From Comamonadaceae bacterium 2PF (GTDB taxonomy: Bacteria > Pseudomonadota > Gammaproteobacteria > Burkholderiales > Burkholderiaceae_C): a DNA stretch of 34,900 nt. Both the position numbers and the translations under genes were made by a program. Of the stretch, positions 15,944-24,442 are shown in pieces (position 1 is the stretch's first letter; each line of letters starts with the position of its first letter). Under the pieces are notes generated by a model, which saw only the letters and a list, made by a program, of their open reading frames with translations, was not told the DNA's origin and ran no database searches. The stretch spans positions 1-34,900 of the forward strand of contig SCMV01000042.1 in assembly GCA_005502875.1 (NCBI GenBank), written 5' to 3'.

Positions 15944-16888
15944 TCAGAACTCGCCAGCCTGGCTGCTCCACATCTTGCCAACGCCTTGCGCCGCGGGCGT
16001 GTCCGGCATCAGCGGTTGGGCCTGCTCCTGGCTGCTCACGGCCTCGTTGCCCAGTGCCTCGCTGATGTCTGGCGTGGCCGCCTCGAGCCTTTCCTGCTCG
16101 GCGATCGTCTCGGCGATGGCCTTGAGTTCGACGGCGGCCGGGTCAGGCATCCACAGGACGATGGGCAGGATGGCCAGCGGCGCGCAGCCAGCGTGGCCCA
16201 GCGCGCGCACCAGGCGTGCCGGTGAGTGCATCGTTTGCAGCAAGCAACCGCCCAGGATCGCCCCCGCGACCAGGCCCCCGATGTGGGCCACCTGATCGTT
16301 CGATGGCCGGATGAAGCCGAGCGCCAGCGTGAGCCCCACGGTGGGCAGCAGGCCGGAGATCACGCTCTTTTCTTGCAACAACGGATGGCGGTGCTCGCTC
16401 TCGTCGAGCATGTGGGCCGCGAACAAGGCGCCGCAAAGGGCCATCACGGCGCCCGATGCCCCGACGCTGACGATCAGGTTGTAGCGAACCTGGCCCAGGA
16501 TGTTCACCTGCTCGGCCATGGCCACGCCACCGATGGCGCTGGCCAGCCCCGCGAGCAGCCCACCGGCCAGGAACACGACCAGCGCGCCCCGCCCACCGAA
16601 GATGGCCTCGGCCAGGGGTCCCACGTAGGCCAGCACCGCCAGGTTCATGAGCAGGTGCAGCCAGTCGCCATGCATGAACATGCTGCTGACCAGGCGCCAG
16701 GGTTCGGACGTGAGGGTCAGGTAGCCGATGTTGCCGGCCTTGGACAGCGCGTCGATGTCGGGGCCTGCGAAGGAGCCGGCGTGCAGCAACTGGGTGAGGT
16801 AGGCGAGCAGGATCAGTGCGATCAAGGCCCAGGTTGCGGCGCCAGGCATGCGCGATGTGGCGGACACAGCGGAGGTGTCGGTGTTCAT
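15944..16888 (-). CDS. Rhomboid family intramembrane serine protease
   Basis: 314 residues. Rhomboid core with six to seven TM helices across about 17-250. Catalytic serine S145 lies in GASG (143-146), catalytic histidine H202 in QVAHIGGLVAG, and the oxyanion HxxxN motif is H78/N82 in WLHLLMN. All key residues are present, so it should cleave TM segments within the inner membrane. A cytoplasmic C-terminal extension of about 65 residues, Glu/Ala/Gln-rich, follows the core and is unassigned. ATG at 16888 preceded by AGGGA at a good distance. It is 109 bp upstream of the PspA/ABC cluster and on the same strand, so co-expression is possible. Confidence 0.9.
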   Translation of the reverse strand: MNTDTSAVSATSRMPGAATWALIALILLAYLTQLLHAGSFAGPDIDALSKAGNIGYLTLTSEPWRLVSSMFMHGDWLHLLMNLAVLAYVGPLAEAIFGGRGALVVFLAGGLLAGLASAIGGVAMAEQVNILGQVRYNLIVSVGASGAVMALCGALFAAHMLDESEHRHPLLQEKSVISGLLPTVGLTLALGFIRPSNDQVAHIGGLVAGAILGGCLLQTMHSPARLVRALGHAGCAPLAILPIVLWMPDPAAVELKAIAETIAEQERLEAATPDISEALGNEAVSSQEQAQPLMPDTPAAQGVGKMWSSQAGEF

Positions 16889-16937
16889 GGTGGGGGTCCC
16901 TGTTTGGAGTTTGGTTTTTGTTGCTTGCGTCGTCAGC

Positions 16938-18452
16938 TCATTGCTTGAGGCTGGAGACGCGCACGGTGAGGTCTGGGTCGTCGTACCAGTTGCCATGGGC
17001 GCCGTATGCCCGGTCGCTGTTCGGGTCGAGCCCCATCACGCCGAGGTAGCCGGGCACCCCGAGCCGGCTCCAGCTGCGACCGCCGTCAAGGGAGTAGAAC
17101 GCCGCTTCGGCGTCGACCTCTGCTGGTTCGTCGCGCAAGGGGGTCAACCAGGCCGGGATGGTGTGCGAGGCCATGACGCTGACCATGATGGCCTGTTGGC
17201 CCACCAGGATGCTGCGCACCCGGCTGCTTCCGGGCAGGGGCCAGAACGGGTTGGGCAGGGCGCCCATCGGCTTCCAGCGCTGGTTCGCGACGTCGAACTC
17301 GGCGATCTCATCGCGCGCTTGTTCATGGCGGCCCAGCACGGCCACCAGGCTTGCATCGGGTCGCTGGTGCAGGCTCTGCAGGCAGGTGCCGAACTCTCGC
17401 TTCACCTGCCCGGCGCGCCATTGCCCGTCACGCTGGCGCAGCTCGGTCATGGCGGTCGTGCACACCCGCCCCGAGGTCAGGCCGGCGTCAGGTCGGGCGT
17501 ACAAAACCCGCTGGCTCGTCCAGGCGAAGGCGCGGTCCGCAGACACCTGGAACACGTGTCGTTTCAGCTCATCGCCCAGTGATTCGGCGATCTCGGTGCC
17601 TGGGGGCAGGTGGGTGGCGAAGCCGGACATGGGCAGCAGCATCTCCACCGGTACCTCGATGGTTTCGACCGTGCGGCCCAGGTCCCGCGAATGATGGATG
17701 GTGCCTGGCGTGGGCGCTTCATCGAACCCGATGCCGGTGTGGGCCGCATCGCCAAAGACCCACATGTCGCTTTTGCCGAAAAAGCCGGGGCGCAGGCTCC
17801 AGGCGACGTGTTCTGCGTGGGGGAAGAGGCCTTCGCGCACCCAGTGCCAGGTATCGCCTTGGTCGTCAGACCGGAAGACGGCCAGTTGGTCGGTGGTCGG
17901 CTTGTTGGGAGTGTCTGGGTTGTCTGAAGGCGGGCGCTTGAGGCCTGTCAGCAAAAAGACAGGGCTGCCGCTCGGGTGGGCCAGCAGGCAGGCTCGTTCG
18001 CCGACGACCGCCTTGAGTTCGAAGCGCCCCTCGGCGTTGCGCCGAGAGATGAAGGTGGTGCCTTCCTCGCGCGTCAAGCCGGTGAACAGAGAGAAGCCGC
18101 TGTCGGCGTTCTGGTTTGCGTTTTCACCAAGCAATGCATCGATCAAGACAACGGGGGTTGCTTGGTTGCGGGTGAAGGTGGAGGCCTGGTCGCCGCTGGT
18201 GTAGCCGGCCAACCAGGTGGCCTTGGGGGTTTCGACCACCCCGGTGCAGAACTGCTCCATGGCGCGCTGCTTCACGAAGGCGAGGCTGCCCGCGCTGCGC
18301 TCGGCGGGCGTGGCGCCTCCATTGCCGCGAGCCCTGACCAAGGTGCCGAAGTACAGCAGCAATGCCAGCAGCAGCAACGCCCCGATGACGAGGTTGGGGC
18401 GTTTGTGGAGGGGCTTGGGTGGGGGCATGTTGGTGTTCGCGGCGTTGGTCAT
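16938..18452 (-). CDS. Single-pass membrane protein with Asp-box (BNR) repeats
   Basis: 504 residues. A short cytoplasmic head, one TM (about 21-37), then a large periplasmic beta-rich domain. Two Asp-boxes (S-x-D-x-G-x-x-W) are visible: SDDQGDTW (195-202) and SLDGGRSW (454-461). Such motifs mark beta-propeller folds (sialidase-like, Vps10, photosystem assembly factors) and do not by themselves mean sialidase activity; I see no Arg triad. Four or more Cys in the exported part suggest disulfides. Its ATG overlaps the stop of the upstream 401-residue membrane protein (ATGA), so the two form a unit. Function unknown; it may belong to the T6SS island because a vgrG fragment lies just upstream of the pair. 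Confidence 0.8.
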   Translation of the reverse strand: MTNAANTNMPPPKPLHKRPNLVIGALLLLALLLYFGTLVRARGNGGATPAERSAGSLAFVKQRAMEQFCTGVVETPKATWLAGYTSGDQASTFTRNQATPVVLIDALLGENANQNADSGFSLFTGLTREEGTTFISRRNAEGRFELKAVVGERACLLAHPSGSPVFLLTGLKRPPSDNPDTPNKPTTDQLAVFRSDDQGDTWHWVREGLFPHAEHVAWSLRPGFFGKSDMWVFGDAAHTGIGFDEAPTPGTIHHSRDLGRTVETIEVPVEMLLPMSGFATHLPPGTEIAESLGDELKRHVFQVSADRAFAWTSQRVLYARPDAGLTSGRVCTTAMTELRQRDGQWRAGQVKREFGTCLQSLHQRPDASLVAVLGRHEQARDEIAEFDVANQRWKPMGALPNPFWPLPGSSRVRSILVGQQAIMVSVMASHTIPAWLTPLRDEPAEVDAEAAFYSLDGGRSWSRLGVPGYLGVMGLDPNSDRAYGAHGNWYDDPDLTVRVSSLKQ

Positions 18453-19654
18453 GGCTTGGGGGCAGGAGCCGAGATGGATGCGGGGGAGCGTTCACTCGGT
18501 GGTGCTTTGCTTGCTTCGACCCACGGCATTTGCAAAACAACGCAGCGCTCCGGCAAGAGTCCTTCGCCAGCGCGGCATGCGACCAACCTTGCGCCATCGG
18601 ACGAAAGACGGGCTTTCACCTCATCGAAGCGAAGCCACACAGGCTTCGGCGGGATGGCCAATTCGTCGCTTGGCAAGTTGGGGTCAGGCGGCAGCCAGAA
18701 TGGGGCCAGGTGATACCAAACGCCCGTTTGGTGGCGTAGCACCATGGCTCCAGCGTAGTGACGACTCTGGAAAAAACTGACCGGGGCATGTTTCGCCTTG
18801 GCCGCGAGTTGCCAGTCATCTGCCTCGACGGGGCCAAGCGACGGGGGCTGCGGGTCTGTTGCATCAATGGTCGATGTCGATGGCGAGCCATCGACCGCCA
18901 GCACTTCAAGCCGGCCCGTTTGGTGCGTGCGCAGCACGGGTCTGGTTAGCACCAGTCCGGCGCTGGACAGGGGCTTCATGGTGTGTCCGGGCTTGCAAGG
19001 CGAAACATCCGCCACCCATTGCAGGCCGAAACGACCCGTGTACACCGGGACGCAAAGCGCCGTTCCCGGGTTGGTGGATGCGCGACCAACCATGTAGCTC
19101 TCTAGGCGCAGCGTGAGTTGCGGATCCAGTGGATGGCTCACTTCCACCCAGTTTTCTTGAAAGCTGTTTCGGTATCGTGTCGCGCTGGTGCTTGCCTTGG
19201 GAATGAAATAGTGTTTGAGCACTAAGCTTTGATGAACGCGCGTGCTTTGAATCTGGCTGGCGTTCAGCATGAGCCACAAGTCACGGTGTTCAATCGCGGC
19301 AATGAACGCGAGCCCGATCGGGAAGAACCATGCGAGGAAGAGCACATTGCCCAAGGGGCGCTGCCAGCTCGCTTGCAGCAGCCAAGAAGCGGCCCCGAGA
19401 ACAAGCAGGTAAAGCAATGGCACACAGATGAGCCATGGCGGTGCATTCATCAAGACCGCTGACTTGTACGACCATCCTTCGTCAAAGAACTGCACCAGTG
19501 TAGGCAGCGGCCAGAGCATGGCCGCGATGAACAAAAACGAGCACCCAACGCGAGCTGCCCATAGCGCGAACTGTGACAACAACTTGAACGATCTGCGTGA
19601 AAGTGAGGCGCTCGTTGGCGCGTCGGTCGCAATGAGGCCGCGAGTATTTGTCAT
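18449..19654 (-). CDS. Three-TM membrane protein of unknown function
   Basis: 401 residues. Three TM helices near the N-terminus (about 32-52, 73-94 and 101-121), followed by a soluble domain of about 270 residues that should be periplasmic if the N-terminus is inside. The soluble part has paired Cys (VPVYTGRFGLQWVADVSPC region and ACRAGEGLLPERC) and a Pro/Ser-rich end. No family recognised. It overlaps the Asp-box gene by four bases (ATGA), implying a joint product. It follows the vgrG remnant in the direction of transcription, the position where effector or immunity genes usually lie. Confidence 0.78.
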   Translation of the reverse strand: MTNTRGLIATDAPTSASLSRRSFKLLSQFALWAARVGCSFLFIAAMLWPLPTLVQFFDEGWSYKSAVLMNAPPWLICVPLLYLLVLGAASWLLQASWQRPLGNVLFLAWFFPIGLAFIAAIEHRDLWLMLNASQIQSTRVHQSLVLKHYFIPKASTSATRYRNSFQENWVEVSHPLDPQLTLRLESYMVGRASTNPGTALCVPVYTGRFGLQWVADVSPCKPGHTMKPLSSAGLVLTRPVLRTHQTGRLEVLAVDGSPSTSTIDATDPQPPSLGPVEADDWQLAAKAKHAPVSFFQSRHYAGAMVLRHQTGVWYHLAPFWLPPDPNLPSDELAIPPKPVWLRFDEVKARLSSDGARLVACRAGEGLLPERCVVLQMPWVEASKAPPSERSPASISAPAPKP

Positions 19655-19693
19655 TTCAGGCTGGAGACAGGCAGGTGCTCAACCCACCTGCAC

Positions 19694-19817
19694 AGGCTCG
19701 CCTGTGCCGATCAGGATGGCGGTTTGGTGCCGTGCACCTGGGGCAGGTTCAATGCAATGCTGCGGCGTGCGTCGGTGGGCAGGCGACGCACCGAAACGCT
19801 CAGGCGCTGGGCGCTGA
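19694..19817 (-). pseudogene. Fragment of a second vgrG gene, frameshifted
   Basis: This 124-bp stretch aligns with bases 25964-26088 of the intact vgrG (residues about 410-452). Identical runs include 22 bases (19796-19817 against 26067-26088) and 17 bases (19769-19785 against 26040-26056). On the minus strand it reads SAQRLSVSVRRLPTDA, continues as IALNLPQVHG, then a one-base deletion shifts the frame and TAILIGTGEPV resumes in the next frame. The original frame hits a stop. Both ends drop out of alignment abruptly. It is a scar of an earlier vgrG copy or of recombination between vgrG modules. Confidence 0.9.
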
Positions 19818-19893
19818 AGACCGTTCGACGCCCTTTCAGGTTCTTGTTCAGGTATTCACCATCGAGACCTTGCCATCCACGCCCCGCTTTGAT

Positions 19894-20628
19894 TCAGTAC
19901 TTGTAAACCCATCTCGCATGGGGGTGATAGGCCAAACGCTCTTCGTTTGTTGCGTTTTTGAGGGCGGTCTTCTGCTGTTTTGGTAGGTCAAATGCGTCTG
20001 GGTTGTCGAAACGAAGAGCGGTGAATATCTCGGAAGACAGTGATGAAAACTTTTTGAATTTGGTGGCAACAAATGAAAAAACAGTGGCAACAATCAAGCC
20101 GACAAAAAGAGGCATCAAGAACAAAAATAACAGACCCTTTGATGGGTCGGATAAAAAATAATCTACAAGGGCTAAAAAAAATGGCGCACCATAGCTAACG
20201 ATCGCAATCCACCGAATGCTGTGTAGCATATACGCGCGTCGGCCACGGCCACAATGCGGATGCATCCATATGGTTCGACTAGACGGACGAGTGATCGCGT
20301 ACGCGTTCATGTAGCTTCCTCGATGTTCGCCAGCAACCTCAACGTCGTCGCCGTCGGAAAACGTCACCTCACCAAACCTACCAATGACTATTTGATCGCC
20401 CACTTTGCAGACAAACTTATAAACCTTATCTGCAGTGTCGCCACTACTTAGGAGTGCGCCAGTCGCGGCGCCCGCCAGTCCATCGATGGCCAAGCCTGCG
20501 GCCGTCATGCCGCCTGCGGTCTTGTCTGCATTGGTAAAAACGAAGTCTTCTTCTGTCGGGCGGACCTGAAGTTCGGAGACAACGCCTTTGATCAAGTCAA
20601 GTCGATTACTTGAGGGGTGAACACTCAT
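19894..20628 (-). CDS. Two-TM protein beside T6SS effector, probable immunity protein
   Basis: 244 residues. An N-terminal soluble part begins LDLIKGVVSELQVRPTEEDFVF, with a Gly/Ala-rich hydrophobic stretch (about 40-62). The HPHCGRGRRAYMLHS motif (124-137) precedes two TM helices (about 140-159 and 165-187) and a C-terminal cytoplasmic part. The opening and the PHCGRG motif resemble a Burkholderiales family labelled in databases as putative type VI secretion effector (recalled, not checked). A small two-TM protein translated directly after a pore-type effector is more often its immunity protein, and I favour that reading. The ATG overlaps the effector stop by one base (TGATG). The gene is notably AT-rich relative to its surroundings. 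Confidence 0.75.
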   Translation of the reverse strand: MSVHPSSNRLDLIKGVVSELQVRPTEEDFVFTNADKTAGGMTAAGLAIDGLAGAATGALLSSGDTADKVYKFVCKVGDQIVIGRFGEVTFSDGDDVEVAGEHRGSYMNAYAITRPSSRTIWMHPHCGRGRRAYMLHSIRWIAIVSYGAPFFLALVDYFLSDPSKGLLFLFLMPLFVGLIVATVFSFVATKFKKFSSLSSEIFTALRFDNPDAFDLPKQQKTALKNATNEERLAYHPHARWVYKY

Positions 20629-23414
20629 CAAACAACCTCCAAAAGGGCTTTTTCAAAGGATTTCATTTGTTCGTCTGCTGTGTTAAACCGCTTTTTCTGA
20701 GGCTTAATTCCAAAAGCTGATTCTTTACACCAGTCTTGCAAAACATCGTCTGTGAAGTGCCAGATTGCAAGCGAAATTGCCAATGTTGCAAGACTAAAAC
20801 CCAGTCCGCCTAACATTAGGCCCGCCCGCGCCGCCAGCGCCCAACCAGACAACCGGCTTGCGATGTTTAGTGCTGTGCTTGCCGCATATCGCTTTGCCAA
20901 TTTCTTCAAAAGAGGGTCGGCATATGAAATGGCAGTCAATATGGTTAGGGATCCACTAATAAACTGAAGCGTGGCTCGCCCAAAATATAGCGCAGCGACT
21001 GCGTAATTCTCTCCATTCCACTTCTCATTGCCATCCCGCCAATCCAACGCCCCTCCAATGAAGGATGCCCCGGTACTCAGCAGCCCGCCAGCGACTTTGA
21101 GCAATTGAAACGAAACAGCGGTGTCTTTGAGTGCGCTCGCACCCTTGATGGCTGTTGCCGCCACGTCGATGCATGCAGCAGAGGTGGCCATCTGTGCGGC
21201 ACGCAGCTGCCATTGCACCTTGGGGTCGGTGCTGACGCTTTGGCTGATCTTCCAGAGGTTCACGCCTTCCAGCACCGCAACCACCAAGGCGAGTCGAGCC
21301 TCCTTGACTGCGCTGAGTGTGCCCTTCGCGTCGGGCACATCGGCATTGTTCTTGAGCGCCGTCCAGCGATCGTTGAGCACCTTGCGTTCAGCAGTCAACT
21401 CAGGGGTCACAAACGTTTTGGTGCTGTTGATGCGTTGAATCAAGCGGGATCGACTGACACCCTCGTATCGCGCTTGCGCTTCCACCAACGCTAACGTCGC
21501 TGTCAGGCCTGCGCCAGAGCGCAGAAGGAGCAGGGTCTGCAACGTTTTTTCGTTGATCGTGTCCAGGGCTTTGGCGATGGGTTTGAATGCCATGTCACCC
21601 ACAGTCATCAGCACTTTGTCCACGCATCTCGTATTTACGGGGGTGACTCCCGCCTTCACGTTTGCGTTGCTCAAGGACACGGCCTTCTTGTAAAGGTCGG
21701 CTACCTTGTTCCACTTGACCTGCGCTCCGACGTTTGCCCAAGCTGCTTCGGTAAGTGTGGATTGATTTCCGAATGCGACCTTCAGCGCCGCATCAACATC
21801 CGCCACACCTTCCTGCTGATTCAGCGCAATCGCCCGCCAGAGCAAATTACCCTTGACGCTGGCCTTGGCCTCTTTCACCCAGGCTTCGATCTTCTTGGCT
21901 CCGGCCTGGCTGGACCCCATGCCAAAGATCGCATCCCCCACGATGTCTTCAAACAGCACGCCATCGCGGATGTTGGCGGTGTGGAAGTCCTCCAGCGTGT
22001 CGATCAGCAGGGGAGATTCGAGCCAGTTCACGAGCGCTGCGGTTCGTCGGTCGATGATGGCGTCGGCCTGGGTCAACAGGCTGTCCCATTTCTTTTTGAA
22101 CTGCTGCGCCGTGGTCTCGCCGTTGGATGCCTTGGCGAGCCTGGCTTCGTACCTCGCCCAACCCTGGGTCGTGTCGTTTTGCTTGTTCTGGGCCAGGTTG
22201 CGGCTGCGCTCGGCTTGGCGGTGGGCTCGCTGAGCGTCGATCTCTTTGTAGGCCGACTCCATTGCAGTGGGGTTGTCGCTGTGCTGTTTGAAGACCTGCG
22301 TGCGTTGAGCCTGGTGCTGCGCCAGCGTGATGTTGCCCGCGCGCAGTTGTTCATCGAGCGCATACAGCGGACGACCCAGAGAAGCGGGGTCGCCCTTAGC
22401 GTGCTGCATCACGGCGCGGTTGCGCATGCCGGTGGTTTGTGTGTCTGGCAGGTTGGCGGTGTTTTTGGCTTTCTGGTCCCAGCCGTCATGGATTTTCTTC
22501 TCAAGTGCCTTCTTGGCCCCTTCGATGGCGTTCCATGCGGTGATCTCAAGCTCGCGTTCGTCACCGTATTTCTTCAGCCATCCAGCTGCATCGTTGCGGT
22601 ACCCATTGAGCTCGTGGGTGATGCCGATGGCGTCCCACAGCGCGAGCACGTGGGGGGTGTTGGCGCCACCGTCGGGCTTCTTGCCGCGTTCCTGCATGGC
22701 TTTGAGGTCTTGCGCGGCTTGGCTTTTGCGCAGGTGCCACGGAGTGCGGGTGCTGACCTTGCTCAGGCGCGTTGCCGTGAAGCTGCCATCTTCTTTGCTG
22801 AGGGTGCCTGTGGCGCTGTCATGCGGCAGCTTCGACGTGTCCAGCTCATTGGCATATTCGAGCACGCCTTCCAGGGCTGTGACGTCTGCCAACGCGCCGT
22901 GGCTGTGCTTGCTACCCGTCGCCATGGCTGCGGGGTGGATGGTTTGCATGCGTGCGTTGCGCAGCTTGCTGTCTTGCGTGTAGGCCTGGATGATTTCGTC
23001 ACTCCAGGCGTGTTCGCTGAAGGCGACCCAGGTGGGGCCGCATTTGTCAGGGCGCTGGATGACGATGTGGCGCAGGCGGGCGTCGCTGTGCCCTTGACGG
23101 CTGCAACTCAGGGATGACACGGGCTTGGCCATCGCAGGCGTAGGCTGCTTGACCAGCAGGCCGTCTTGCGTCACAGCGTAGGTTTCCCACTGGTTGGCGC
23201 CGAACGCATTCTTGGCGTAGAACAAGTAGACAAAGCCGGCTCTCAGCGTCCGCAAAGCGTAGTGAAACTCGCTGCCAGTCGCAACGCCTTTGACGCGCTC
23301 TGCGCCAGCCCAGGCCGGCAGCGCTGGTGTCACCGACTTGGGCACCACGGCGTAGCGCACGGGCAGGATGGCCATGCCTGATGCCTTGCAGTCGTCGCAG
23401 AGTGTGGTTGCCAT
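20628..23414 (-). CDS. T6SS MIX effector, VasX N-terminal/BTH_I2691-like, likely pore-forming
   Basis: 928 residues. The start CDDCKASGMAILPVRYAVVP (6-25) matches the opening of the VasX N-terminal/BTH_I2691 family. The MIX motif (hRxGhhYhh) is present as LRAGFVYLF (57-65). A long, mostly helical middle section follows. The C-terminal 160 residues hold hydrophobic helices at about 768-792, 803-830 and 858-887, like colicin-type pore formers, so inner-membrane depolarisation of a competitor is the likely activity (inference from VasX). Loading should need the DUF4123 adaptor encoded 46 bp upstream, and delivery the VgrG before it. Base composition falls sharply toward AT in the last third, which suggests a swapped toxin C-terminus. 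ATG at 23414 is 9 bases after GGAAGAG. Confidence 0.88.
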   Translation of the reverse strand: MATTLCDDCKASGMAILPVRYAVVPKSVTPALPAWAGAERVKGVATGSEFHYALRTLRAGFVYLFYAKNAFGANQWETYAVTQDGLLVKQPTPAMAKPVSSLSCSRQGHSDARLRHIVIQRPDKCGPTWVAFSEHAWSDEIIQAYTQDSKLRNARMQTIHPAAMATGSKHSHGALADVTALEGVLEYANELDTSKLPHDSATGTLSKEDGSFTATRLSKVSTRTPWHLRKSQAAQDLKAMQERGKKPDGGANTPHVLALWDAIGITHELNGYRNDAAGWLKKYGDERELEITAWNAIEGAKKALEKKIHDGWDQKAKNTANLPDTQTTGMRNRAVMQHAKGDPASLGRPLYALDEQLRAGNITLAQHQAQRTQVFKQHSDNPTAMESAYKEIDAQRAHRQAERSRNLAQNKQNDTTQGWARYEARLAKASNGETTAQQFKKKWDSLLTQADAIIDRRTAALVNWLESPLLIDTLEDFHTANIRDGVLFEDIVGDAIFGMGSSQAGAKKIEAWVKEAKASVKGNLLWRAIALNQQEGVADVDAALKVAFGNQSTLTEAAWANVGAQVKWNKVADLYKKAVSLSNANVKAGVTPVNTRCVDKVLMTVGDMAFKPIAKALDTINEKTLQTLLLLRSGAGLTATLALVEAQARYEGVSRSRLIQRINSTKTFVTPELTAERKVLNDRWTALKNNADVPDAKGTLSAVKEARLALVVAVLEGVNLWKISQSVSTDPKVQWQLRAAQMATSAACIDVAATAIKGASALKDTAVSFQLLKVAGGLLSTGASFIGGALDWRDGNEKWNGENYAVAALYFGRATLQFISGSLTILTAISYADPLLKKLAKRYAASTALNIASRLSGWALAARAGLMLGGLGFSLATLAISLAIWHFTDDVLQDWCKESAFGIKPQKKRFNTADEQMKSFEKALLEVV

Positions 23415-23460
23415 TGAAAGGGTCTCTTCCGAAATCGTTGTTCTGTGGGGCTGACTCGGG

Positions 23461-24429
23461 TCATGCAGGGGGCATGGGCTGTCCGAGGTCGACAGCGACG
23501 CTGTGCCAGTCCTGCTCTGTCAGCTCGCTGAGCAGTCCGCCCAGGGGCTCGTCGGCTTCGCGCTGCATCAACAGCTGCTGCACCCTGGGGTGCTGGTCAA
23601 AATCCGGGTGACGCGTCAAGGCCAGTTCGGCGAACAGGCTCAAGCTGTGCAGGTCATTGAACCGGTGTGTGTTGGCGCGTCGCAAGGCTTGCAGGCCAGA
23701 CTGGAGCCAGCGCCTGTATTGAGTTGTGCCCGCTGGCTCGGTTGCCATCAGCGACTGAATGGCCCGATGCAGGGGGGTGATGTTCTGAATGTCTTGCCAC
23801 TGCTGCGAACCCAAGGGATGCGACGGCCAGCCGGCGGTCTCGTTGTGCCGATGTGCAGGTGCTTCGAGCTGGGTCAGCTCGCCCATTGGGTCGAGAAGGT
23901 GCCAGCGCCCGATGGGCCCCAACCACTCGCTCTTTTGCTCAGGTGTCAGGATCTGCCAGACCGACCACAAGACCGCAGGGTCGTGCAGGCGAAGCAGGAA
24001 GTGGCCCGGTGAGTTGGGTGCACGCCTGAGCATCAGCCGGGTGCAGTGGCTTGCCGCAGCTTGGATCTGATCGTCATCTGGCGCTAGCAGCCAACCGGAA
24101 ACCCGGCGACCCATGCCGGCTCTCAGGCGATGAGGCTGTCGTTCTTCCAGGGCCCAGGCGATGCTGTGGTTCAGGATGTGAGCGTCTTGGGCGTGCGCCA
24201 GGTTCAGGGCCAACCACCTGGGGTGCCACTGTGGGGCGATCTCGGGGTGGCGCAAGTTGATTTCCACCCACCTGCGTGCTGATGACAAATCAGCGCCATC
24301 GACGTCTGGCAGGGGCTGGTCTGAGCCATCCATCGCCAGCCACAACGTTTGATGCCCGGATTTCGCCACTGCTCGATGCAGGTCAGCGCTGATGTCCTGA
24401 ACCTGCCGGCTGTCAATCAACACACTCAC
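23461..24429 (-). CDS. DUF4123 T6SS effector adaptor/chaperone
   Basis: 322 residues. The DUF4123 core is seen at about 20-190, with the family pattern GHFLLRLHDPAVLWSVWQIL followed by PEQKSEWLGPIGRWHLLDP. These proteins (Tap-1/TEC type) bind an effector and load it on the VgrG tip; they are not secreted. Gene order vgrG, DUF4123, effector is the standard module, with 13 bp to the vgrG stop and 46 bp to the effector. The start is a GTG (24429), supported by GGAG at 6-base spacing. The C-terminal half (about 200-322) is helical and probably gives effector specificity. Confidence 0.88.
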   Translation of the reverse strand: MSVLIDSRQVQDISADLHRAVAKSGHQTLWLAMDGSDQPLPDVDGADLSSARRWVEINLRHPEIAPQWHPRWLALNLAHAQDAHILNHSIAWALEERQPHRLRAGMGRRVSGWLLAPDDDQIQAAASHCTRLMLRRAPNSPGHFLLRLHDPAVLWSVWQILTPEQKSEWLGPIGRWHLLDPMGELTQLEAPAHRHNETAGWPSHPLGSQQWQDIQNITPLHRAIQSLMATEPAGTTQYRRWLQSGLQALRRANTHRFNDLHSLSLFAELALTRHPDFDQHPRVQQLLMQREADEPLGGLLSELTEQDWHSVAVDLGQPMPPA

Positions 24430-24442
24430 GTGTTTCTCCGGC

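Noticed and set aside
16938-18452. Sialidase
   Set aside because: Asp-boxes alone mark the propeller fold; the catalytic Arg triad and Tyr/Glu pair could not be identified, and the protein is membrane-anchored.
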